64,000 nt of DNA from Veillonella sp. (GCF_018364065.1 NZ_JAGZMO010000005.1:1-64000), one strand, 5' to 3'. Shown: positions 54,462-63,136, numbered from the stretch's first letter. Made by a program: numbers and translations. The notes: generated by a model not told the origin, from the letters alone.

Positions 54462-54521
54462 ACAGGTTTTGGTATATCAGGTCATAGGATCGCCGGAGCG
54501 AACCGGCCTGATTGAACCTGT
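54462..54521 (-). ncRNA. Nested hairpin element after the 19-codon ORF
   Basis: Three stems nest: ACAGGTT/AACCTGT (54462-54468 with 54515-54521), ATCAG/CTGAT (54476-54480 with 54508-54512) and GCCGG/CCGGC (54492-54496 with 54503-54507). An 11-base bulge lies on one side. It begins 4 bases after the small-ORF stop and lacks its own T tract. I do not recognise a known riboswitch or RNA family; it could be a stability element, a regulatory RNA or an RNA-binding site. Confidence 0.55.
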
Positions 54522-54524
54522 GTA

Positions 54525-54584
54525 TTATAGAGTTTTGAAATAGTTTTCGATAGCCTGTTGTAATAAAATGAAAATTGCTAACAT
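54525..54584 (-). CDS. Putative 19-residue hydrophobic peptide under a MerR-type promoter
   Basis: The open frame encodes 19 residues, MLAIFILLQQAIENYFKTL, with a hydrophobic first half and a mixed second half. AAAAGAGGTG lies 6 bases ahead of the ATG, a strong and well-spaced ribosome site. It is transcribed from a 19-bp-spaced promoter about 90 bases upstream, and a nested hairpin begins 4 bases past its stop. It could be a small membrane peptide, a type I toxin-like peptide or a leader peptide; no family is recognised. Too short to be certain by sequence alone. Confidence 0.5.
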   Translation of the reverse strand: MLAIFILLQQAIENYFKTL

Positions 54585-54682
54585 GTGAAACACCTCTTTT
54601 TTCAATTATTTCCAAGTATAAATTACAAGTCATTGTATCTGACTTTCTGTATCTCAGATGTCTTATTTCTTAGTACGTTGTT

Positions 54683-54713
54683 ATTGTAATCTATAAAGTA
54701 ACTTTACAGTCAA
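54683..54713 (-). promoter_or_regulatory. MerR-type promoter/operator, 19-bp spacer with central dyad
   Basis: On the minus strand TTGACT and TACAAT are 19 bases apart, the overlong spacing typical of promoters activated by MerR proteins. The spacer contains TAAAGT-T-ACTTTA, a perfect dyad about one base. It lies 88 bases after the stop of the MerR-type regulator gene. Confidence 0.8.
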
Positions 54714-54800
54714 TGGTGTTTACATTAAATTTAGATGAAGTTTCTATAGAAATATATTTTGTGCAATTTTCAGTGTCTCATATCACATCATGCTATCTTA

Positions 54801-55646
54801 TCAAGCTTCTTTAACCGGTACCTGCAACATGGAGAATAATACATCATGTTCCAAATCATCAAAGGTGGTATCCAGGAAGCATGCATCGACTACGTCTCCA
54901 CACACTTCATATCCATGCTCTTTAATCCACTTGAGCAATTCCATTAAGTGCGTCATATCGTTAGGTCTGCCGGTTTTATATTGGCAAATGTAATTTCCTT
55001 CCGGCAATACCAATTCTTCCGCTTCAAAGGGACCGCTGCGCGGCGGAATGCGAATATAGCTGGCGCCCCCCTTTAAGGGCTCGCCACTAACAACACTTTG
55101 GTATTTAAACAACATGCCATAACTGTAGGCCGGCAAAAATTCATGTTCATACAGCTCACGCCACAATTGCATGGAAGCCAAGTGTATATCTTCGCGATCA
55201 ATGTCGCTGCCTTCTTCACTCCAAGATCTGAATATAACACGGCGTTCCATATAATGGCGCAAAAACGGTCCTTCTTGAGGGTGATTTGACGCTGCTGTCG
55301 CCTCCCGATATAAATACAGACGCTGTTGCAACGCCAATTGCTTCTTCTCCAACTGCGCCTTTAATTCAGCCAATTTGCCTTCCTGCTTTTGCAATAAAGC
55401 CACTTCATCAGCCAGGTTTCGCTTTTCCAAATGAGCCTTAATATCTTTCAAGCTCACACCAATGGATTTCAAAAAGCAAATTTCCCGCAGCACAGGAATT
55501 TGATGACGTCCATAATAACGATATCCGTTGGCCTCATCAACTACAATCGGGGAGAATAGACCGATGGAATCATAATATAACAATGTAGGCCGCGTCAAAC
55601 TGTGCAACTTGGCCATTTCACTAATATTGATTAAATCTTCACGCAT
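54801..55646 (-). CDS. MerR-family regulator with GyrI-like effector domain (BmrR type)
   Basis: The 281-residue protein begins with a MerR winged helix (INISEMAKLHSLTRPTLLYYDSIGL, VVDEANGYRYYGRHQI in parts; residues 1-70). A coiled-coil dimer helix spans residues ~75-120 (repeated KLAELKAQLEKKQL), and an effector domain of ~150 residues resembles GyrI/BmrR drug-binding modules (YSYGMLFKY, LPEGNYICQYKTGRPND, GYEVCGDVVDACFLD). Such regulators bend 19-bp-spaced promoters on binding a ligand. A fitting promoter lies just downstream. AAGGAGG precedes the ATG at 55646. Confidence 0.9.
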   Translation of the reverse strand: MREDLINISEMAKLHSLTRPTLLYYDSIGLFSPIVVDEANGYRYYGRHQIPVLREICFLKSIGVSLKDIKAHLEKRNLADEVALLQKQEGKLAELKAQLEKKQLALQQRLYLYREATAASNHPQEGPFLRHYMERRVIFRSWSEEGSDIDREDIHLASMQLWRELYEHEFLPAYSYGMLFKYQSVVSGEPLKGGASYIRIPPRSGPFEAEELVLPEGNYICQYKTGRPNDMTHLMELLKWIKEHGYEVCGDVVDACFLDTTFDDLEHDVLFSMLQVPVKEA

Positions 55647-55667
55647 AACATGCCTCCTTATTGGCAA

Positions 55668-55709
55668 CAAAAAAGCCTGCGTCATATATATTATATACTA
55701 CGCAGGCTC
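55668..55709 (-). terminator. Terminator after the Q-rich membrane protein gene
   Basis: A 9-bp stem (AGCCTGCGT and complement) with a 17-base A/T loop and a T run on the minus strand. Only about 20 bases separate it from the MerR start, so that gene relies on read-through or a promoter inside the hairpin loop. Confidence 0.85.
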
Positions 55710-55724
55710 TTAATATGGTTGAAA

Positions 55725-57062
55725 TTAATCATCCAGGCTATCTTTTAATGTTATGCTGGTTCCGTCAAAGAAGGTAATCGATCGCGGTTCAAAGCTCATC
55801 TCTACCTTAGACAAATCTGTTTGCGATAACAAGTAATCATTGTTATCATAGGCTCTCAAGTAATAAATAAAACCCCATGCGCCATTATTACCGACTTTAT
55901 TAGCCGTGCTATGCCAGCTTGCATTCAATCGAATAATTTGCTTTTCATCGCCTACGCCGGAAATTGTAATAACACCATCAATATCTCGAACTGCCTTTTC
56001 ATGGGTGGTAACCGGCATATAGAAATAAATATACGGCTGGTTTCTACCATATGAACGCGTAACGCTACCTTTCAGCGCGCCTATTGTTACATATCTGTCA
56101 ATTTCAGCTTTCGCTTTAGCATTGGCTGCATCCAGCTCTCTTTGCATCCCGTCGTTTATGATTTTCCAGACTTCTTCGCCATTTTCCAAATTCGTAATCG
56201 TCCACATTCCGTCCGAATCTTGTTCCATTCGGAAAACTAACGGCACTTCTACATTCGGCTCTTTAACTTTAAAAAGAATAGTAGCTTTCGCTTCTTTACC
56301 ATTTGTTTCAACGGACTCTACTTTTTCATATGTAAAGTTATCAAAGAACACTTCGCTCTCCATCTTGTCCTTTGATACGCGACTATTCCCCTTGCTCTTG
56401 CCGTCTGCCTTATCTTTGGAGTGCTTGGAATTTTTTATTTCCTTTAAGAAATCATCTGTCGTTTCTTTTACAGTCTGATTCATTTTATCCTGTACACTTG
56501 CAAGGTATTTAGATACTAAGGCTTCCGAAGGATTAACGAACTCTTTCTTAATTTCACCTCGAGCAGCGCCTATAAAGAAATCAGTAAATACTTGATTTAA
56601 TTCAATGCGCTCCTCAATCGTACGGGTATCACGATTTTCAAAGGCTTCGCCGATAACCTTCAAGGAGTAAGTCGGCGTCCGTTTATAGTAAAAATAACCG
56701 CCTACAGCGCCGGCAATAAGCACCGCTATGAGAACAAGTACCGTAATCAATATGCCTCGACGCTTATTCTGCACATTAATCGCCGTATTTAATATAGGGC
56801 TATTCTCAACCGGCATCCCCGGCTGCTGCATTTGTGGCTGTTGTTGCATCGGCTGTTGATACTGTGGTTGCTGCTGCATCTGCTGTTGATACTGTGGTTG
56901 CTGCTGCATCGGCTGTTGATGTTGCGGTTGTTGCTGCATTGGCTGTTGATATTGCGGCTGTTGATTCTGCTGTTGCTGAGGCACATTTGTGTGCATAGGT
57001 TCCGTATTTTGCTGCATACCGTCTTGCGGTGCATTTACCTTCTTATCTTCCGGAAAACTCAT
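55725..57062 (-). CDS. Membrane protein with Q/P-rich repeat N-terminus (DUF2939-like)
   Basis: The 445-residue protein has a cytoplasmic head of about 95 residues, much of it in repeats of the form PQYQQPMQQQ. One membrane helix follows (RRGILITVLVLIAVLIAGAVGGYFYY) and then a long extracytoplasmic part. The segment just after the helix (TPTYSLKVIGEAFENRDTRTIEERIELNQVF, in part) recalls DUF2939 proteins. It is a paralog of the next gene upstream, which lacks the Q-rich head. Of two adjacent ATGs I chose the second (57062), five bases after AGGTG. Function unknown. Confidence 0.8.
   Translation of the reverse strand: MSFPEDKKVNAPQDGMQQNTEPMHTNVPQQQQNQQPQYQQPMQQQPQHQQPMQQQPQYQQQMQQQPQYQQPMQQQPQMQQPGMPVENSPILNTAINVQNKRRGILITVLVLIAVLIAGAVGGYFYYKRTPTYSLKVIGEAFENRDTRTIEERIELNQVFTDFFIGAARGEIKKEFVNPSEALVSKYLASVQDKMNQTVKETTDDFLKEIKNSKHSKDKADGKSKGNSRVSKDKMESEVFFDNFTYEKVESVETNGKEAKATILFKVKEPNVEVPLVFRMEQDSDGMWTITNLENGEEVWKIINDGMQRELDAANAKAKAEIDRYVTIGALKGSVTRSYGRNQPYIYFYMPVTTHEKAVRDIDGVITISGVGDEKQIIRLNASWHSTANKVGNNGAWGFIYYLRAYDNNDYLLSQTDLSKVEMSFEPRSITFFDGTSITLKDSLDD
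56825..56975. repeat. In-frame 30-bp tandem repeat coding PQYQQPMQQQ
   Basis: About five 30-bp units within the preceding gene encode ten-residue repeats with small variations (PQYQQP, PQHQQP, PQYQQQ). Since 30 is a multiple of three, copy-number change would keep the frame and vary the length of the head. Confidence 0.85.
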
Positions 57063-57100
57063 CATATCACCTCATAATTCATTCGTTACTTCATATAATC

Positions 57101-57121
57101 AGGGGCGCTTACAACGCCCCT
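57101..57121 (-). terminator. Weak hairpin between the two paralogs
   Basis: AGGGGCG and its complement around seven bases, without a good T tract. It may attenuate rather than end transcription from the upstream paralog. Confidence 0.4.
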
Positions 57122-57133
57122 AATTATTACAAC

Positions 57134-58231
57134 TTATTTTTTACTACCTTCATCAAATGGATCTTTTGCTAATTCAAGAGTTGTCCCATCGGAAAATTCA
57201 ACTCTTGTTGTCTTATAAGAAATTTTTACATCTTTAAGCCCGGTCTTCGCTGCTTCATATAGTGCCAAATTATCTAAACGATCGGAATTAGCATATACTC
57301 TTAAGTTATAAGAGTCCTCGATTCGACTATTTACATTCGCAATATTCGGATTACGCCAATATGTATTACGACGTACTATTTTATTTTTATCGTCGCCCAC
57401 GCCTTCAAAGATAAGTTCACCTCGTTCAATGCTAATCGATTTATCGCCTAAAACTCTCGTCATTGATATATCCACAGTCGCATAACCAGGGAAAGAAACA
57501 GAACGGCCCGGTACAATAGCGGACGATTTAACCGTAGGTGGTTCTGTCTTTATCGCTTTATCAATAGCTTCCTGTGTAACTTTATTCTTTTCATCAAGTA
57601 ACTGATGGTATGCTTTATAGAAGGCCTCGCCCAATTCAGCCGCATTTGTTATGGATGTAATCTCCCAAGTACCATCATTAAATTGTTCCATTTCAATTTT
57701 TACGGTAAATTCCATCTTATATTTACTGTTTTCCACAACAATATCTGCTGTTGCCTGTTTGCCGTTACGCTCAATATTATCAATGGACTTTATAGTACTT
57801 GAATTATAGATATCTACCATTCGTCCCTGGAAATTATATCCATCAGCCACTTTACCGGAACTATTCTTTTTATTCCGTACAAACTGTTCAATGCTCTCTG
57901 TAACCGGCTCTTCATAAAGCTTCATATCATTTTTATCAGCCAATGTGTATGCTAATTTTTCATCAATGTTCACATAATCATTTGCCATATAGAACACTAA
58001 GAATGCGCGAGACATATCTTTCCCCACAGTCTCAACATCTACATGCTCTTCAAATGCACGCCAGTTATGTTCTTCCACGGCTGTTCTGATTAACTTCAAT
58101 GAATAAGTAGGTGTTTGCTTATAATACCAATATCCCCCGGCAGCACCACCAATTAAAATAACAATGAGTGCCACTACTACAGCAATAATGATATTGCGAT
58201 TTGACTTTGGCTGCCCATTTCCCTGAACCAC
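57134..58231 (-). CDS. Single-pass membrane protein, paralog of the Q-rich protein
   Basis: The 365-residue protein has a short N-terminus, one membrane helix (NIIIAVVVALIVILIGGAAGGYWYY) and a large extracytoplasmic region. It shares with its neighbour the block KQTPTYSLKLIRTAVEEHN (KRTPTYSLKVIGEAFENRD there), later TWEITSITNAAE and the ending around VEFSDGTTLELAKD. DUF2939-like. Translation starts at a GTG with AGGAGG seven bases ahead. The pair arose by tandem duplication; function unknown. Confidence 0.8.
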   Translation of the reverse strand: MVQGNGQPKSNRNIIIAVVVALIVILIGGAAGGYWYYKQTPTYSLKLIRTAVEEHNWRAFEEHVDVETVGKDMSRAFLVFYMANDYVNIDEKLAYTLADKNDMKLYEEPVTESIEQFVRNKKNSSGKVADGYNFQGRMVDIYNSSTIKSIDNIERNGKQATADIVVENSKYKMEFTVKIEMEQFNDGTWEITSITNAAELGEAFYKAYHQLLDEKNKVTQEAIDKAIKTEPPTVKSSAIVPGRSVSFPGYATVDISMTRVLGDKSISIERGELIFEGVGDDKNKIVRRNTYWRNPNIANVNSRIEDSYNLRVYANSDRLDNLALYEAAKTGLKDVKISYKTTRVEFSDGTTLELAKDPFDEGSKK

Positions 58232-58424
58232 ACTAAAACCTCCTTCAATAACTGCGGCGCACGTTATGCCACAAAACTATCCATTTTATATGATTTCATT
58301 ATACCTTTAACTTTGACTTCTGTAAATTATGCTACTTTTCAAAATACGCAAGTCGCAACAGGTATGCAAAAATATCATATATCGGCACTTTCAGGGCTTC
58401 TTGCTTTCACTTCTTTTTACAGGA

Positions 58425-58453
58425 TTGACACGAACATAAGTTTGTATTATTGT
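58425..58453 (+). promoter_or_regulatory. SOS-type promoter of the Y-family polymerase operon
   Basis: TTGACA (58425-58430) is followed after 17 bases by TATTGT. The spacer begins with CGAACATAAGTTTG (58431-58444), which matches the Gram-positive LexA box CGAAC-N4-GTTCG at all but one base. Confidence 0.8.
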
Positions 58454-58472
58454 GTTGTTAAAGACATTTTGT

Positions 58473-58486
58473 AGAATATTTGTTCT
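58473..58486 (+). promoter_or_regulatory. Second LexA-like box
   Basis: AGAATATTTGTTCT lies about 20 bases after the likely transcription start and keeps the GAA-N6-TTC dyad of LexA sites. A second operator would tighten repression. Confidence 0.5.
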
Positions 58487-58563
58487 ATTTTATTTCTGTC
58501 TGTTCTATATATTCTAATTGCCTTTAGTTTATCCGGCATTACGTTTAAAGGAGTGAAATCTAC

Positions 58564-59988
58564 ATGAGTCTTATTAACTATGAACTGGAGCCAAAATCAG
58601 ATATAGCTTTTGTAGATATGAAGTCCTTTTATGCCAGCGTAGAATGCGTAGAGCGCGGCCTCCATCCTCTTACAACCTCCCTATGCGTCATGAGTCGCGC
58701 CGACAATGCCTGCGGTCTCATTCTCGCTTCGTCACCTACGTTCAAAAAAGTATTTGGCAAAGAAAATGTAAGTCGTGCTTATGATCTCCCCTTTGATGTA
58801 GAGAGTCGAAAATTTAATTACAAACGCGCCCTCAAACAAGGACTGCCTCTTACGAAAGACTACGTGCGCTTTATCGAATCATGGGCTAAACGTACCCTAA
58901 TTGTGCCACCCCGAATGAGTCAGTATATTTTAAAAAATCTGGAAGTGCAGAAAATCTTTCACAATTATGCGCCGCCGGAAGATATTTGCCCCTATTCGAT
59001 TGATGAAGGCTTCATTGATTTGACTCGATCCCTGAACTACTTTTTCCCCAATCCCCGTTTAACACGTCAGGAAAAACTGGATAAAGTCTCCGCCCTCATC
59101 CAGCAAAGTATTTTAGATGCTACCGGCATTTACTCAACCGTAGGCATGTCTAACGCCAATCCCCTCCTGGCCAAACTGGCCCTCGATAATGAAGCCAAAA
59201 CCACATCATCCATGCGCGCCAACTGGTCCTATGAAGATGTGCCTACCAAAGTATGGACGCTCCCCCATTTAACGGATTTTTGGGGCATCGGCCACCGCAC
59301 CGAAAGACGCCTGCAAAAGCTCCATATTTTCACAATCAAGGATTTGGCCCTCAGTAATCCGGATGTGTTGCATCGGGAAATGGGTATTATGGGCCTGCAG
59401 CTTTGGTTTCATGCCCATGGAGTTGATGAAAGTGATGTTCACCACCCTTACCGCCCTAAGTCCAAAGGTATCGGCAATTCACAGGTATTGCCGCGCAACT
59501 ATGAGGTGCAGCATGAAATTGAACTTTTATTGGCGGAAATGGCCGAACAGGTGGCCATTCGACTTCGAAAATCTCATCAAGTAGCCAATTGCGTTTCGAT
59601 TTATATCGGCTTTGCCAAGTCCTCCGATTCATCGAGACAGGCTCCGCTTCAGGCGCAAATGAAAATCCCGCCGACGCAACTGACGGATGATTTAGTAAAA
59701 TATGTAAAACAATTATTTCGCAAACATTATACAGGCGGTGCGGTGCGCCAAATTGCCGTGCGCTACACCAATCTGACAAGTGAATCCTATCATGTAATAT
59801 CACTTTTCGAAGACCATGAAGCCGTAGAAAAGCAATATAGCCTGCAGCGGGCTATCGACGCCATCCGCGAACAATACGGCTTTGTGTCATTGCAAAAAGC
59901 ATCCTCGCTTCTGTCCTACTCACGGGCCATTAAACGCAGCCGGCTAATCGGTGGCCATTCGGCCGGCGGATTGGATGGATTAACATGA
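58564..59988 (+). CDS. Y-family translesion DNA polymerase (UvrX/UmuC-like)
   Basis: The 474-residue protein has the Y-family catalytic residues: IAFVDMKSFYASVECVERG with Asp18, and CPYSIDEGFIDLT with the Asp-Glu pair near 148. Helix-hairpin-helix contacts follow near LTDFWGIGHRTERRLQKL, then a little-finger domain and a C-terminal clamp-binding type tail. It resembles the UvrX/YqjW group that is common on plasmids and phages in Firmicutes. AAAGGAG precedes the ATG. With the adjoining YolD-like gene and LexA boxes it forms an SOS mutagenesis operon. Confidence 0.92.
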   Translation: MSLINYELEPKSDIAFVDMKSFYASVECVERGLHPLTTSLCVMSRADNACGLILASSPTFKKVFGKENVSRAYDLPFDVESRKFNYKRALKQGLPLTKDYVRFIESWAKRTLIVPPRMSQYILKNLEVQKIFHNYAPPEDICPYSIDEGFIDLTRSLNYFFPNPRLTRQEKLDKVSALIQQSILDATGIYSTVGMSNANPLLAKLALDNEAKTTSSMRANWSYEDVPTKVWTLPHLTDFWGIGHRTERRLQKLHIFTIKDLALSNPDVLHREMGIMGLQLWFHAHGVDESDVHHPYRPKSKGIGNSQVLPRNYEVQHEIELLLAEMAEQVAIRLRKSHQVANCVSIYIGFAKSSDSSRQAPLQAQMKIPPTQLTDDLVKYVKQLFRKHYTGGAVRQIAVRYTNLTSESYHVISLFEDHEAVEKQYSLQRAIDAIREQYGFVSLQKASSLLSYSRAIKRSRLIGGHSAGGLDGLT

Positions 59989-60425
59989 TTCGCCGTCTTT
60001 ATCTGCCCTTTCAGTCAGCCCGTGCCTATAAAGATCGCGGCATGGCTAAGTGGATGGGGTTCTTTATCTCGGACCACTTGAGTGCTCTGCAAGAGGATGC
60101 TTTAACCGTTGAATTTGGCGATGAAGTCTCCGTTGATGAAATTTTAGAATGGCTCAGCCAAATTTATATTCAGCAACTGACTATAACCTACTATGTAAAA
60201 AATAAAAAAGCCTGCCACATTGTGACAGGAAAAATTTTGGAGCTTACGAAAGACCATATGATTCTGCATATTACCAATACGGCAGATTCGAATGACAACG
60301 CAACAGATGCTTCTGAAAACACCACATCAGTAGTATCGGGATGCACAGCCAACACTGATGACGCCTATGAGCGAATTGATCTACACTCTATTATACGCTT
60401 AAGTAAAACCACAGGAGCTGACTAA
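59985..60425 (+). CDS. YolD-like protein
   Basis: A 146-residue protein whose start overlaps the polymerase stop by 4 bp (ATGA). The N-terminus RAYKDRGMAKWMGFFISDHLSAL and the following beta-rich region with YYVKNKKACHIVTGKI recall YolD-like family proteins. These sit beside UvrX-type polymerases and may be UmuD analogues. The tail of ~45 residues is rich in N, T, D and S and looks unstructured. Function inferred from neighbourhood. Confidence 0.8.
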   Translation: MIRRLYLPFQSARAYKDRGMAKWMGFFISDHLSALQEDALTVEFGDEVSVDEILEWLSQIYIQQLTITYYVKNKKACHIVTGKILELTKDHMILHITNTADSNDNATDASENTTSVVSGCTANTDDAYERIDLHSIIRLSKTTGAD

Positions 60426-60518
60426 ATAAACTCATCAGAGTCTATTTAACTAGCTCATAATCCATTTAACCAACATGTTTTGAGTTCCGGTTTAAAAAAG
60501 CTAGGTAAAATCAAAAGA

Positions 60519-60579
60519 GAAAGGCTGAAACACATGCCTGAATGTATAGACTCAGACAAATGCTTCAGCCTTCTTTTTA
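60519..60579 (+). terminator. Terminator of the polymerase operon
   Basis: A 9-bp stem (AAGGCTGAA with TTCAGCCTT, 60521-60529 and 60564-60572) with a long loop and a T-rich tail on the plus strand. Confidence 0.8.
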
Positions 60580-60744
60580 TATAAGCAATAGACGCGGTGT
60601 GTTAAGACCGGCAATAGATGATAGATTTTAATGTTAGAATACAATCTTAACACGAATCGTTGCGTTATTGTTACATACTCATAAACCAAATTTTTAATTT
60701 TTTAAGATTAAGACATGCTTTAAAACGCTTCAAACCTCAATAGA
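60580..60744. other. Short convergent intergenic gap
   Basis: Contains a 9-bp inverted repeat GTGTTAAGA/TCTTAACAC (60599-60607 with 60645-60653) that may help end the GT39 transcript. No gene. Confidence 0.5.
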
Positions 60745-62268
60745 TTATAAGCTTATTTTTCTGTATAAGGTATCTTTACCAAAACGTTCTACTACTTCCC
60801 ATTTTCCTTGCATATTGTTGAGGAATTCTTTTTCCTTCTTATTGCTTACAATAGCAATAACATGAGCGTTTTTATTCACATCTTCTTCGGAAATGAACGG
60901 CATAACGTTTTTATTATTCCAATTCATAGCGGATGGTTTTAAATTTGGAATATCTTCTGCCTTGGCTACACGAGATATCATATGATTACTGTAAAAAACA
61001 GCGGATGTACGATAATCGCCATAGTTTACTACAATATCACCCGGTTGAGTTACAGCCACTACGGCTTGAGACACGCCGCGACCGGAATAGAGATTGCAAT
61101 ATGGCATAGCCACCCAGAACGTCAATATAGTGTATAACGCTATATTGGCCAGTACCATACTGGTTACGAGTTTTCTGTGATTTACTAAATACTTAGCGGC
61201 CAAAATAGCAATCGGCAATAAGTATGGGAATGTGTAAGTCGTGTATTTGGTAGCCATTAATTGGAAAAATACGGCTACAGTTACGGCCCAAATAAGCATA
61301 AACAAAGTGGCATCATCTAATTTAGGCCAACGTTTTTCACGCCAGTATTTTTTTAGCCCCATAGGCACTGTAAATACCCAAGGGAAAAATCCAATAATGA
61401 AAATGCCCATGTAGTAGTACCATACGTCAGCATTTGGATGTTCCGACACAGTGGCGCGCAACACATTATGAACGCCCAAGAAGGTCATAACAAAGTCCAT
61501 ACCGTGCATATCGTACATAAAGAGATACCAAGGTGCGCCGATAAGGGCAAACAAGATCAGTCCGGAAATCCACTTCATTGAACGAAATGCTTTCCAGTCT
61601 CGTTTAATACCGATAAATAAAACGGCAATCAATCCCGGCAATAAGAGTCCGATAGGACCTTTTGTGAGGACAGCCAGGGCGGCAAATCCATAAGCGCCCC
61701 AATAGTAACGCGTATTTTCTTTATAGCCTAAGTAGAAGAAAATTAAAGCCGCATTGAAAAAAACAAACAAGGTCATATCGGTAATAACCGTTTTGGAGAT
61801 TAACCAATATTCGAAAGAAGTGGCTAATACCAAGGATGCAACCAAAGCGGTTTTGCGGTTGTAAAGATACTGTGCAAACCAGTATGTCATGTACAAACCG
61901 ACCATACCGAACACAGCCGGGAAGAAACGGGCTGCCCATTCGTTAATACCAAACAGTTTAAAGGCTGCAATTAATTCCCAATAAAAGAATATAGGCTTAT
62001 CATACCAATAATTTCCATAAATTTGAGGGGACATGTAATTATGTGCGTCCACCATTTCCTTAGCCGTCAGTGCATAGTTCGACTCTACCGGATCGGTAAT
62101 AGCAATATTACCGTTGCCTAAGAAAAACAGGTAGAGGCCAACCACAGCGAGGATTACCAAATGCGTAATCAGCTCGTATTTGCCTAAGGCTAAATTTTTA
62201 AATTTTTCCAAACCAACCGGTTGCATAGTATCCTCCACAGGTTTTACTACTACACTCTCACTTTTCAT
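60745..62268 (-). CDS. GT39-family glycosyltransferase, ArnT-like
   Basis: The 507-residue membrane protein has about 12 helices and the GT39/PMT layout: a long first periplasmic loop with ITDPVESNYALTAKEM, holding the acidic catalytic residues, and WYDKPIFFYW. A C-terminal soluble part follows. ArnT of this family adds aminoarabinose to lipid A from an undecaprenyl carrier. In this organism the sugar and acceptor are unknown, but an outer-membrane glycan or lipid A is likely. It follows the PAP2 gene by 35 bp. Confidence 0.88.
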   Translation of the reverse strand: MKSESVVVKPVEDTMQPVGLEKFKNLALGKYELITHLVILAVVGLYLFFLGNGNIAITDPVESNYALTAKEMVDAHNYMSPQIYGNYWYDKPIFFYWELIAAFKLFGINEWAARFFPAVFGMVGLYMTYWFAQYLYNRKTALVASLVLATSFEYWLISKTVITDMTLFVFFNAALIFFYLGYKENTRYYWGAYGFAALAVLTKGPIGLLLPGLIAVLFIGIKRDWKAFRSMKWISGLILFALIGAPWYLFMYDMHGMDFVMTFLGVHNVLRATVSEHPNADVWYYYMGIFIIGFFPWVFTVPMGLKKYWREKRWPKLDDATLFMLIWAVTVAVFFQLMATKYTTYTFPYLLPIAILAAKYLVNHRKLVTSMVLANIALYTILTFWVAMPYCNLYSGRGVSQAVVAVTQPGDIVVNYGDYRTSAVFYSNHMISRVAKAEDIPNLKPSAMNWNNKNVMPFISEEDVNKNAHVIAIVSNKKEKEFLNNMQGKWEVVERFGKDTLYRKISL

Positions 62269-62303
62269 AATTCACTCCCGCCTCTTTCTTACATTAACTA
62301 GGG

Positions 62304-62915
62304 TTATTTACTTCTAATTGCATTTTTACTTACTTCTGCCGTCGATTTATAGGCGGATTCCGGTATGTTCCATTGTTTGGGCATAAGCGCCGGACCATAT
62401 TTATTAACGGCATAGATGCTGGCATAGCCTACAGCCAAGCCTAAAATGATACCGGCCACCACATCAGTCGGATAATGAACGGTCATATATAAACGGGAGA
62501 AAGCCATCAAACTTGCTACTCCCATTACCCAGTAGCGGCCTTTAATTTTTTCCTTGAACAGCACGGCTACCATAGCAAATGAGGACCATGCATGACCGGA
62601 TGGGAAGGAATAATCCTTAGGCGCACTGATTAACAGTTGAAAGCTTGGATCCACTATAAATGGACGAATACGCGCAATCATCGGTTTGAGTCCTAAATTA
62701 AAAACGATAAAGCCTACAATCAAAGATAACAAAATAGCCACACCGGCTTTTCGATAATTTTTAAAGAACAACAAATATATGCCCATTACAATCCAAAGAG
62801 CACCACCGTCTCCCAAGGTTGTAAATATAATCATAAACTGATCTAACCACGCAGTATGCATATACTGTGCAATCATATGTAATATTTGCAGATCGATTTG
62901 TGTAATCCAATCCAT
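62304..62915 (-). CDS. PAP2-family membrane phosphatase
   Basis: The 203-residue protein has about five helices and the three PAP2 motifs: KPMIARIRPF, YSFPSGHAWSSFA and SRLYMTVHYPTD. Members dephosphorylate lipid phosphates such as undecaprenyl diphosphate or lipid A. Together with the GT39 gene it suggests an envelope lipid-recycling or lipid A-modifying unit. AGAGGTG precedes the ATG at 62915. Confidence 0.9.
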   Translation of the reverse strand: MDWITQIDLQILHMIAQYMHTAWLDQFMIIFTTLGDGGALWIVMGIYLLFFKNYRKAGVAILLSLIVGFIVFNLGLKPMIARIRPFIVDPSFQLLISAPKDYSFPSGHAWSSFAMVAVLFKEKIKGRYWVMGVASLMAFSRLYMTVHYPTDVVAGIILGLAVGYASIYAVNKYGPALMPKQWNIPESAYKSTAEVSKNAIRSK

Positions 62916-63136
62916 ATAAATCACCTCTTACTTCTTTAACTTGACTTAAGTATACCGAGAAGTATTAAACAGCCTTTAGGCTAAATCTAAACAAATTTTA
63001 AATATTATTAAACAAGGTATTAACAGGCTTTTGGGGGCTTATTTAAGGGTAAAGTTGAGTTGGAACGAACAAAACTTAAAGAGCTGAAAGTATCAAAAAG
63101 TACCAAAGCGCGCGCATCAAAATTATGCATCAAGGC
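62916..63136. other. Intergenic region upstream of the PAP2 gene
   Basis: About 220 bases with ATTAAAC-type repeats near 62965 and 63008 and no gene. It could hold sites for the neighbouring response regulator; this is speculative. Confidence 0.35.

Noticed and set aside
54462..54521. Known riboswitch (fluoride, preQ1, guanidine and similar)
   Set aside because: The conserved core bases of those classes are not present, and the element lies after the small ORF, not before a metabolic gene.
56832..57077. Plus-strand frame of L/R/W-rich residues
   Set aside because: It is the antisense shadow of the Q-rich repeat; opposite-strand reading of glutamine codons gives leucine-rich nonsense.
58564..60425. 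Remains of a prophage or plasmid
   Set aside because: No integrase, phage structural or replication genes lie around the polymerase pair within the window.
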